NCBI GenBank assembly: GCA_034420495.1
Contig: DAOULG010000138.1
Span: 1-12,441, forward strand
DNA: 12,441 nt
From: VYDC01 sp034420495
GTDB taxonomy: Bacteria; Chloroflexota; Dehalococcoidia; UBA2979
Reading direction: 5' to 3'
Position numbers and translations under genes: made by a program. This document shows, one piece after another, positions 7,701 to 12,441 of the stretch; the stretch's first letter is position 1; every line of letters starts with the position of its first letter. The notes beneath the pieces were generated by a model. That model saw only the letters and a program-made list of their open reading frames with translations, was not told where the DNA came from and did no database searches.

Positions 7701-8374
7701 TCGTGGAGGGCGCCACCGGGAAGCAGCAGGAAACGGTTGCCCGGCGACAGGCGGATTCCACCGGATACGGTTCCAACCGCCGTTCCTTCCTCGTCCACCG
7801 AATCGCCCTCGGAGACGACCCAGCCCTCAACCTCGCCGGTGGCTACGTCGAGGAGAAGGAGCCCCGCCTCCCACGGCACCTCCTCGCCCGCCGTGTAGCG
7901 GACGTGCCGGAGACCCGCCGCCGCCAGCACCTCGGCCGTGTCGACCCGGCGGATGCCGAGGTCCCTGGCGGTGATGAGCGGGGCCGGGGTTGCGGTGGGT
8001 GAGGGCGAGGGTGCAGGCGTCGCGGTGGGAGTAGACGACGGCGTCGCGGTGGGAGCGGGTGTCTGAGTCACGGGGGCCGTTGGCGTGCGAGCCGGCGTCG
8101 CGGTTGTCGTGGAAGTCGCCCTCGGCGTGGGTGAGGGCGCCGTGGTGGCGGTGGCTGAGGGCGTTGGTGTGGCCGGCTGCGCGGGCGAAGCGGCGGCCGT
8201 CGGCGAGAGCGTCGCCGTCGCGGTATCCGTGGGAGTTGGCGAGGGCGAGGGCGCCGCTGTCTCCGGCGGCGGCGGCGCCCCTGCGGGCGCGCCGGTGCAC
8301 GCCGTCGGTCCGGCCGTCAGCGCGAGGACGAGCGCGGCCGCGAGCAGGAGCGAGACCGGACGGCGCGAGAGCAT
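4775..8374 (-). CDS. Large surface lipoprotein: WD40/TolB-like domain, SH3b domain and 14 RCC1-type hairpins
   Basis: A 1199-residue probable exported lipoprotein. Residues 1-26 form a signal peptide ending in GPTAC; Cys26 would be lipidated, although Pro at -3 is atypical. Residues 27-133 are a Thr/Pro/Ala-rich linker. Residues about 137-555 look like a WD40/TolB-type propeller (IRLSPGNRFLLL, IDISPDGRFVAIA, ISVFDAASGEELLRI). Residues about 560-620 are a bacterial SH3 domain (TCLNLREEPSLDAPVLTCL, then GWMHIRTDDGIEGWASAEYL). From 632 to the end are RCC1_2-like units of the form GRYxAISxGxxHTCALTxxGEAVCWG. There are fourteen C-x9-C pairs if the degenerate CSVNGFGYPDC is counted. The ATG at 8374 has a GGGAGGGA ribosome site. 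Function is unknown; a cell-envelope binding or adhesion role is inferred. Confidence 0.85.
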   Translation of the reverse strand: MLSRRPVSLLLAAALVLALTAGPTACTGAPAGAPPPPETAAPSPSPTPTDTATATLSPTAAASPAQPATPTPSATATTAPSPTPRATSTTTATPARTPTAPVTQTPAPTATPSSTPTATPAPSPSPTATPAPLITARDLGIRRVDTAEVLAAAGLRHVRYTAGEEVPWEAGLLLLDVATGEVEGWVVSEGDSVDEEGTAVGTVSGGIRLSPGNRFLLLPGGALHDRMTGRTFEGVEVIARSSYPNDLVGWGSGPDERLILRSSARQAYVVVDGDMQATALLADAALDLLPDSGGRYLFAHDRSELQLFDLMHASGGALTPSFTWPLDWVTWSTLKGFDSAWVVPFHGGIAVINAIDAGTCRIALYRVDGRPPADHRYPCWQDYGPPIDISPDGRFVAIARSGIPSDYDILPQVTGISVFDAASGEELLRIKGGGQPGRDSRLDGSWLADSSGIVVGTSRGVRLVTLAGQWGSAPGLPAPDHPGVFVEETTVRNREGRVLATLDFGPPGREIRGLRSTRVGWGSTSQELRVTTGIFYESGFRRGLHTGAAIERPPFDDRLLVEVVVDTCLNLREEPSLDAPVLTCLPEGAVVETEEYQPGWMHIRTDDGIEGWASAEYLRWYSDGVRLEEAPGPFTTVAVGGDYAACALTEAGKAMCWNANDPLAVGTLPGRYIAIDAAEGTTCAVAEDGEAVCWGSDAAASEAPPGRYTAISTTSGYTCALREDGEAACWGAHSARAREQEARAGDVGQNWPLGWMPDPPPGRYVAITVGYSNFLDGSLLSACAAKAGGGFVCWRSSGKYDPLGPGETWQVDHDAAERVARGDFCSVNGFGYPDCTVHGSAYTAISAGRSHTCAITPTGAARCWASGSAAAASGALSVMHPPDPSPARYVSISTDGSYACAVTDAGHAVCWTSERNVTTAPPVPAPGRYVAVSDGRSHTCALTEDGEAVCWGWNNHGQTSVPPGRYKAISAGEFHTCALTLAGEALCWGEIFPRAPDGQARPFRAVATGSYEYGGAACALTEAGEATCWGGEPSRREAPAGRYVAIDVGERQSCALTEAGEVACWDRHGGRDSPAGRYTAIDAGSSCGLTDAGEILCWGHRRPGMDAPPGRYSALAVGWQHACALTNAGEAVCWAWASSRNKAPPEPSPYEDRLIRPPSGPLVSISSSEYRSCAVTLAGEAVCWGDVEYTILPSWLSLE
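4778..6481 (-). repeat. RCC1-type repeat array (14 units) of the minus-strand lipoprotein
   Basis: Units of roughly 35-55 codons share GRY-x-A-I at the start and C-A-L-T-x2-G-E-A-V-C-W-G at the end. Unit 4 is followed by a divergent insert that holds the degenerate fifth pair. Unit 8 carries the distinctive CWGWNNHGQTSVPPGRYKAI, which lines up with unit 8 of the plus-strand paralog. Confidence 0.85.
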
Positions 8375-8542
8375 CGCGGTTCCCTCCCGGGTCGCTCGAG
8401 TCTAACGGTGGCTCGGCGTGACGGTTCCACCTGCAGCGAAGCCCTTTCGCTGAGCTCGCCGGCTCGTGGGCGGGTCGCGCGTGAGTCGGCGTCCGGCGGT
8501 CGGGATCCCGGCGCGACCCGGTCCTGCCCTGCTCGCCTCCAC

Positions 8543-8867
8543 GAGCGTCGCGAACAGGGTGCCACGGCCCGATTCCCCGCCCGGCGGCTACATCGCGGTG
8601 AGCGACGGCTCCGGGCACACCTGCGCCCTCACCGCAGGCGGCGAGGTCGCCTGCTGGGGCTGGAACAACGTCGGACAGGTCGATGTTCCCGAGGGCCGCT
8701 ACACCGCGATCAGCGCGGGCTGCGCGAGCACCTGCGCGCTCACCGAGGCGGGCGGCGCCGTGTGCTGGGGCGCTCGCCGGCACGCCCTCCGCGACGGTCG
8801 GTACCAGGCGATCAGCGCGGGCTACAGAGCGGTCTGTGGGCTGACCGACGACGGCGAAGCGGTGTGA
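8543..8867 (+). pseudogene. Partial duplicate of the plus-strand RCC1 gene (three units, no signal peptide)
   Basis: Positions 8543-8866 align without gaps to 11209-11532, with 15 differences in 324 bases by eye (about 95% identity). The copy encodes three RCC1 hairpins, including CALTAGGEVACWGWNNVGQ, CALTEAGGAVCWG and CGLTDDGEAV. It stops at a TGA (8865-8867) precisely where homology ends. It has no exported N-terminus; the nearest upstream ATG (8466) opens onto sequence unlike any RCC1 protein. It is best read as a nonfunctional fragment, or as a donor cassette for gene conversion with the intact gene. 8405-8542 shows nothing else I can support. Confidence 0.8.
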
Positions 8868-8985
8868 GGTGGCCGGCTGCGCGAAGCTCCGGCGCCCCCA
8901 GGCCGAACATCAGGCAGCTCAGAGCCGTCAGGGCGAGGAGGAGGGCGAGGTAGCCCGTTCCCGGACGCGGCCGATCAGACGTCAT
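8868..8985 (-). pseudogene. Truncated N-terminus of a small membrane or exported protein
   Basis: From the ATG at 8985 the minus strand encodes MTSDRPRPGTG followed by a hydrophobic segment YLALLLALTALSCLMFGLG (about residues 12-30). The frame then runs into the antisense of the RCC1 duplicate at 8867 and ends at 8812 with nonsense sequence. GGAG lies just upstream of the ATG. The coincidence of the duplicate's edge with loss of sensible coding suggests that the duplication truncated this gene. The family is unrecognised. Confidence 0.35.
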
Positions 8986-8994
8986 GGTTCTCCA

Positions 8995-9009
8995 TGGCCG
9001 GTCCGGCCA
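8995..9009. repeat. Perfect inverted repeat with 7-bp arms
   Basis: TGGCCGG-T-CCGGCCA lies ten bases upstream of the truncated membrane-protein start. It could be an operator, but GC-rich DNA produces such palindromes by chance. The rest of 9010-9180 shows no supportable gene. Confidence 0.25.
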
Positions 9010-9188
9010 GGGAGCCGTAGCCGCGCCCGTGGCGGGTGCCGGGGCGGCCGTCGGGAATCCCGCCGGGATCGCTTCCTGACCACACCACGCGATTGCCCGA
9101 TGTTCCCTTCCGTCATGCTCGCACACGGGGCCAACCTGCTCGCGCCCCTCCTCCGGCACCCGCCGATCCTCCTCGTTCCCGTCACATA

Positions 9189-9194
9189 TATGAT
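9189..9194 (+). promoter_or_regulatory. Candidate -10 box before the toxin-antitoxin remnant
   Basis: TATGAT lies inside an AT-rich island (ACATATATGATAC) in GC-rich sequence, 11 bases before the toxin ATG at 9206. No good -35 is seen. The leader would be only a few bases long, which agrees with the lack of a ribosome site before the toxin. Confidence 0.35.
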
Positions 9195-9205
9195 ACGTTC
9201 CGTGC

Positions 9206-9519
9206 ATGCCGGAGGTCGTCTACTACGAGACAGCGAGAGGAGATGAACCGGTTGCCGCGTACGTTGAACGACTCAGCCGTTCGGCGGACAGGCGCGATGT
9301 TGCGGCGATCCTCGATCTCATCGTGGAGCTGGAGGAGCGGGGGAGTGCGTTGCGCATGCCCGACGCCCCGGATCATCGACCGCAGCGCGCGCATCTTCGA
9401 GTTGCGCCCCCGCTCGCACCGGGTCGCAGCGCCTCGACCGACGAGCGCTCGCCACCGCACAGCAGCGGCTTGCAGACTGGAGGAACCGTCATGGCCAGGA
9501 ACGCCAGACCACACATTGA
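9206..9519 (+). pseudogene. HigB/RelE-superfamily toxin (phage Gp49-like, PF05973 type), frameshifted and internally deleted
   Basis: The toxin reads across three frames. From the ATG at 9206 the first frame gives MPEVVYYETARGDEPVAAYV and later ELEERGSALRMPDA, the normal N-terminal half. One extra C in the CCCC run at 9366-9369 then shifts it; removing it restores RIIDRSARIFELRPRSHRV, the family's core E-L-R motif. After that about 20-25 codons of the expected central strand are missing. A third frame supplies the C-terminus ATAQQRLADWRNRHGQER, ending at TGA 9517-9519. Intact members are ribosome-dependent mRNA nucleases of about 110-120 residues. Without the shift its frame would overlap the antitoxin start by about 29 bases, the usual toxin-first HigBA layout. 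A sequencing error could explain the extra C but not the missing core. Confidence 0.75.
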
Positions 9520-9790
9520 GCAGATCGTCGCCGCCGATCCCGACATCCAGGCGGAGTACGAGACCCTGCGACTGCGCCGCGCGATCGTCGGCCAACTCCG
9601 CGCCCTGCGCGAACGACGGAGCTGGACGCAGCAACAGCTCGCCGATGCCGTGGGAGTGCCGAGAAGCGCGATCGCCCGTCTCGAATCAGCCGAGCACAGC
9701 CCGCGCCTCGAAACCCTGCACGCCGTGGCGCGGGTACTCGGGTACGACGTGGATGTTCGCCTGAAGCGCCGGCGGGTACGGGTCGCCTGA
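9491..9790 (+). CDS. HigA-type XRE-family antitoxin
   Basis: A 99-residue protein with a helix-turn-helix: LRALRERRSWTQQQLADAVG, then VPRSAIARLESAEHSPRLET (about residues 35-76) and LHAVARVLGYDVDVRL. Antitoxins of this group neutralise the HigB toxin and repress their own operon. The ATG at 9491 follows GGAGGA with a seven-base gap. An upstream in-frame ATG (9206) belongs to the broken toxin: its frameshift happens to join the toxin N-terminus to this frame, and a 194-residue fused reading should not be taken as the gene. The antitoxin shows no lesion and may persist as a free DNA-binding regulator. Confidence 0.88.
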   Translation: MARNARPHIEQIVAADPDIQAEYETLRLRRAIVGQLRALRERRSWTQQQLADAVGVPRSAIARLESAEHSPRLETLHAVARVLGYDVDVRLKRRRVRVA

Positions 9791-9830
9791 ACCCGCCAAC
9801 GTCGGTGAGTCCGCCTCGCGGCTCGTGACG

Positions 9831-9836
9831 CATAAT
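9831..9836 (+). promoter_or_regulatory. Candidate -10 box upstream of the plus-strand RCC1 lipoprotein gene
   Basis: CATAAT lies in the 54-bp gap after the antitoxin gene. No clear -35 is seen at the expected distance. Transcription from about 9843 would make the ATG at 9845 nearly leaderless and give the ATG at 9908 a 65-nt leader. Confidence 0.28.
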
Positions 9837-9844
9837 CGATCGGG

Positions 9845-12058
9845 ATGCGGGTCCTGCTGACCCTCGGGCGGGGCTTGTCGCCGTCCCTTCGCCGGTCCAA
9901 TGGACTGATGCGCTGCGCCGTCCCGGTCCTGATGGTCGTCGCCGCGCTGGGGCTCGCGGCGTGCACCGCGGGTTCCGACGACCGCGTGCCCGCACCCGAG
10001 ACGGCGACCGCGGCGTCCGTGTCGCCGACGGTCACGCAGGTGCCACCGGCCGCGCCGGTTCGTGAGGGTACACCCACCGCGACGCCTGCCGCACCGACGG
10101 CACCGACGCCGGCGCGATCGCCGCCGGTTCGCGAGGCGACGCCCAGCGCGACGCCCCCGCCATGGACCGTAGCGACGTCCACGCCGGAGCCGTCGCCCCC
10201 GACGGGTCGCGGGGCCGCACCGACCGCGACCCCTGCGGCACCGACGCCGGCGCCATCGCCCGTCCCTGGCCATGTGGGCGCACCCGCCGGGACGCCAGCG
10301 CCCACGCCTGGACCGGTGCGCCCGCCGCCCCCCTCGCCGACATTCGACACGCCGCCGGGAAGCTACACCGCGATCGCCGTGGGCGCCCACCACGCCTGTG
10401 CCCTCACCGAGTCGGGGGAGGCCGTCTGCTGGGACGTCGAGAGCGGCGAGCGGTGGGAGGCGCCGCCCGGCCGGTACACCGACGTCGCGGTTGATGACGA
10501 TGCCACCTGTGCCGCCTCCACCGCGGGCGAGATCGAGTGCTGGCTCAGGCCCGGGTCGGGGTGGGTCCTGCCGGAGGAGGCTCCAGCGGGCACGTACGTC
10601 GCCGTCGCCGTGGCCGAGGCGAGCGCCTGCGCGCTGACCGAGGCGCGCGGGGTGGTCTGCTGGGGGTTCGGGGACGCTGTTCCCGACGGACGGTACACAT
10701 TCCCGCCGGGGGAATACGCGACGATCGACCTCGGGTACCTCTTCGCGGACGAGTCGGGCAACCAGGCCGTATACCTCACGGCATGCGCCAGGACCGTCGA
10801 GGGTGACCTCGTGTGCTGGCGGGGACGTATCAGCGACGACCGCGTTGAGCGGGCGGTTGAGCGCACCCCGGGAAGCTACGCCGCCGCGCACGTCTACTTG
10901 CTCACCGTCTGCACGCTCACGGCCGAGGGCGATCCGGCATGCGGTGAGTGGGGCGGCGACGGCTCCACGCGCTACACGGCGATGGCGGTGGGTCACGAGT
11001 TCGTATGCGCCATCGCGGAGTCCGGACAGGCCCACTGCACGACGCATGCAATCCTGGGCGTCGTGTGGGGGCGGTTCGGGGCCCGCTGGCTGATGACCCC
11101 GCCCCCGGCTGGCCCCGGGCGTCGCTACGTCGCCCTCGACGTGGGTGGCGGGGCGGGCGGCGGGAACGCGTGCGCCCTCACCGACCTCGGCGAGGCCGTC
11201 TGCTGGGGGAGCGTCCAGAACACGGTGCCACGGCCCGATCCCCCAGCCGGCGGCTACATCGCGGTGAGCGACGGCTCCGGGCACACCTGCGCCCTCACCG
11301 CAGGCAGCGAGGCCGTCTGCTGGGGCTGGAACAACCTCGGACAGGTCGATGTTCCCGAGGGCCGCTACACCGCGATCAGCGCGGGCTACGCGAGCACCTG
11401 CGCGCTCACCGAGGCGGGCGGCGCCGTGTGCTGGGGCGCTCGCCGACACGCCCTCCCCGAGGGTCGGTACCGGGCGATCAGCGCGGGCTACAGAGCGGTC
11501 TGTGGGCTGACCGACGACGGCGAAGCGGTGTGCAGCACCCCCTACCCCGTTCCGGATGCGCCTTCCGGACCCTTCACCGAGATCACCCTGGCGTGGACCG
11601 GCGATGCCTGCGCTCTCCGGGTGAACGGGGAGGCCGTCTGCTGGGGACCACGAAGGGAGCTTGGCTGGCTTGATGTGCCCGAGGGCCGGTGGACGGCGAT
11701 CGACGCGGGCGACAACCACGCATGCGCGATAGGCATCGCGGGCGAGGTGGTCTGCTGGGGCGATCCCTCCCTGGAGATTCGTGCTGCGCCCCCCGCGGGC
11801 CGCTATACGGCGCTCGGCACGAGTGGCTACGACCTCTGCCTCCTCTCCGACGCCGGCCAGGTCTCCTGCTGGAGCGTGGACGACTGGCCGAACGGGGCGC
11901 GCCGCTCCCTCGAGCCGAGCGATGGGGCCCGCGCGGTGGAGGTCAGCGTGGGCCTCGGCCGCGCCTGCGTACGGACCGAGACGGGCCTGGTGGAATGCTG
12001 GGAGACGCAGTACGAGGACGTGCCGTGGTTGAACAGGCACGGCTACCAGGCCCGCTAG
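9845..12058 (+). CDS. Surface lipoprotein with 14 RCC1-type hairpins
   Basis: A probable exported lipoprotein of up to 737 residues. Hydrophobic CAVPVLMVVAALGLAAC ends in a good lipobox (LAAC, Cys40). A second ATG at 9908 (residue 22) gives a more typical 18-residue signal peptide, MRCAVPVLMVVAALGLAAC, and is a strong alternative start. Residues 41-170 are a Thr/Pro/Ala-rich linker. From 172 to about 725 run fourteen RCC1_2-like units, each with C-x9-C (for example CALTESGEAVC, CAASTAGEIEC, CVRTETGLVEC). There is no WD40 or SH3 domain, unlike the minus-strand paralog. RCC1 domains fold as seven-bladed propellers, so two tandem propellers are inferred. The Cys pairs imply a disulfide-stabilised protein outside the cytoplasm. 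Units 8-10 are duplicated as a fragment at 8543. The ligand is unknown. Confidence 0.85.
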   Translation: MRVLLTLGRGLSPSLRRSNGLMRCAVPVLMVVAALGLAACTAGSDDRVPAPETATAASVSPTVTQVPPAAPVREGTPTATPAAPTAPTPARSPPVREATPSATPPPWTVATSTPEPSPPTGRGAAPTATPAAPTPAPSPVPGHVGAPAGTPAPTPGPVRPPPPSPTFDTPPGSYTAIAVGAHHACALTESGEAVCWDVESGERWEAPPGRYTDVAVDDDATCAASTAGEIECWLRPGSGWVLPEEAPAGTYVAVAVAEASACALTEARGVVCWGFGDAVPDGRYTFPPGEYATIDLGYLFADESGNQAVYLTACARTVEGDLVCWRGRISDDRVERAVERTPGSYAAAHVYLLTVCTLTAEGDPACGEWGGDGSTRYTAMAVGHEFVCAIAESGQAHCTTHAILGVVWGRFGARWLMTPPPAGPGRRYVALDVGGGAGGGNACALTDLGEAVCWGSVQNTVPRPDPPAGGYIAVSDGSGHTCALTAGSEAVCWGWNNLGQVDVPEGRYTAISAGYASTCALTEAGGAVCWGARRHALPEGRYRAISAGYRAVCGLTDDGEAVCSTPYPVPDAPSGPFTEITLAWTGDACALRVNGEAVCWGPRRELGWLDVPEGRWTAIDAGDNHACAIGIAGEVVCWGDPSLEIRAAPPAGRYTALGTSGYDLCLLSDAGQVSCWSVDDWPNGARRSLEPSDGARAVEVSVGLGRACVRTETGLVECWETQYEDVPWLNRHGYQAR
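10358..12022 (+). repeat. RCC1-type repeat array (14 units) of the plus-strand lipoprotein
   Basis: Units begin G-x-Y-x-A-I/V and end C-x9-C-W in most cases. Unit 5 (CTLTAEGDPACGEW) and unit 6 (CAIAESGQAHCTTH) keep the Cys pair but have lost the adjoining Trp. Units 8-10 are the most alike and correspond to the duplicated segment. Confidence 0.85.
11209..11532 (+). repeat. Source segment of the partial RCC1 duplication
   Basis: This stretch, covering the linker after unit 7 through unit 10, is matched without gaps by 8543-8866. The two copies are direct repeats about 2.3 kb apart, flanking the truncated membrane gene, the toxin-antitoxin remnant and the first half of the RCC1 gene. Confidence 0.85.
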
Positions 12059-12131
12059 ACTGGTTCGCTCCTCCCGTGGACGCGCGGCGCGGCGGGACGG
12101 GTCGAACGCGTGTGCCGGCCCACCGCCAACC

Positions 12132-12441
12132 TCATCCTGCCGGACCCGGGCCTGTGCTCGGTACTCCGCTGGCCCGGATGAGTTCGGCGAAGGCCTCGAG
12201 TTCGGAGGGGCTGATGTAGTAGACCGCTCCGGAGCGCAGCGTGACCCGAAGGCCACCCGTCAGGCGGTTCGCAATCCCTCGCCCCCCACCCCAGCCGAGG
12301 ACGCGCGGGATGAAGCCCACCGGTTCGACCGACGCCACATCGCGGTACCGGATCTCGGCCCGAATGACGAACCCGGACCGGAGACGCATCCCCCGATCCG
12401 AGATCTCGTAATGCGTCCGGAAGGCGGCATCGACCGTCGCG
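12132..12441 (-). CDS. PH-like domain protein, C-terminal part (runs off the right edge)
   Basis: An open minus-strand frame enters from the right edge and stops at 12132. It reads AFRTHYEISDRGMRLRSG, then AEIRYRDVASVEPVG, LRVTLRSGAVYYISPSE and LEAFAELIRA. The pattern of short strands with a turn, followed by a C-terminal helix, resembles bacterial PH-like domains (DUF304/bPH type). An internal ATG at 12389 exists, but the sense of the upstream residues argues that the gene begins outside the window. It is convergent with the RCC1 lipoprotein gene, with a 73-bp gap that holds no clear terminator. Confidence 0.6.
   Translation of the reverse strand, partial: ATVDAAFRTHYEISDRGMRLRSGFVIRAEIRYRDVASVEPVGFIPRVLGWGGGRGIANRLTGGLRVTLRSGAVYYISPSELEAFAELIRASGVPSTGPGPAG

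Noticed and set aside
12059..12131. Bidirectional terminator between the convergent RCC1 and PH-like genes
   Set aside because: The gap is GC-rich, but I could not find a clear stem with a T-run on either strand.
9686..12256. Very long minus-strand open frame (856 codons) opposite the RCC1 lipoprotein gene
   Set aside because: GC-rich repeats leave the opposite strand free of stops. The translation is a low-complexity mirror of the RCC1 units with no recognisable domain, and the plus strand has lipobox, linker and conserved repeats.

Overview
The window is GC-rich DNA with long open frames on both strands, frequent GTG starts, and surface lipoproteins with Thr/Pro-rich linkers and RCC1-type repeats. 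This style fits a Chloroflexota-like (or possibly actinobacterial) genome or metagenomic contig. That placement is inference from style; there is no rRNA or marker gene to settle it.

Left part, about 1-4240, all genes on the minus strand. In transcription order (right to left) these are a ThiO/glycine-oxidase-type FAD enzyme, a winged-helix HTH_42 (YcaQ/AlkZ-like) protein directly abutting it, a small acyl-carrier-like protein followed 42 bp later by an Sfp-type 4'-phosphopantetheinyl transferase (a carrier with its likely activating enzyme), and the 5' part of a zinc/manganese ABC transporter substrate-binding lipoprotein. The lipoprotein's His/Asp-rich loop is built from an in-frame DNA tandem repeat that runs off the left edge. 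This looks like ordinary chromosomal content.

Boundary, about 4240-4775. No convincing complete gene lies here. At 4472-4516 (minus) is an exact 3' half of a tRNA-Asp(GUC)-like gene, from the first base of the anticodon loop to an encoded CCA, with no matching 5' half. This is the typical footprint of site-specific integration into a tRNA gene. The geometry puts the native chromosome to the left and an acquired element to the right.

Right part, about 4775-12441, is consistent with an accessory region. Two large RCC1-repeat lipoproteins point away from each other: one on minus (4775-8374) with an added WD40/TolB-like domain and an SH3b domain, and one on plus (9845-12058) with RCC1 repeats only. 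Each carries exactly fourteen C-x9-C hairpins, so each could form two seven-bladed propellers. The 1.5 kb between them is debris: a 324-bp, roughly 95% identical partial copy of the plus-strand RCC1 gene, the N-terminus of a truncated membrane protein, and a HigBA-type toxin-antitoxin pair whose toxin is frameshifted and internally deleted while the antitoxin is intact. A partial minus-strand PH-like domain gene enters from the right edge.

The most interesting material is the putative island boundary at the tRNA fragment together with the disulfide-patterned RCC1 lipoprotein pair and its ongoing segmental duplication. No integrase is visible in the window.
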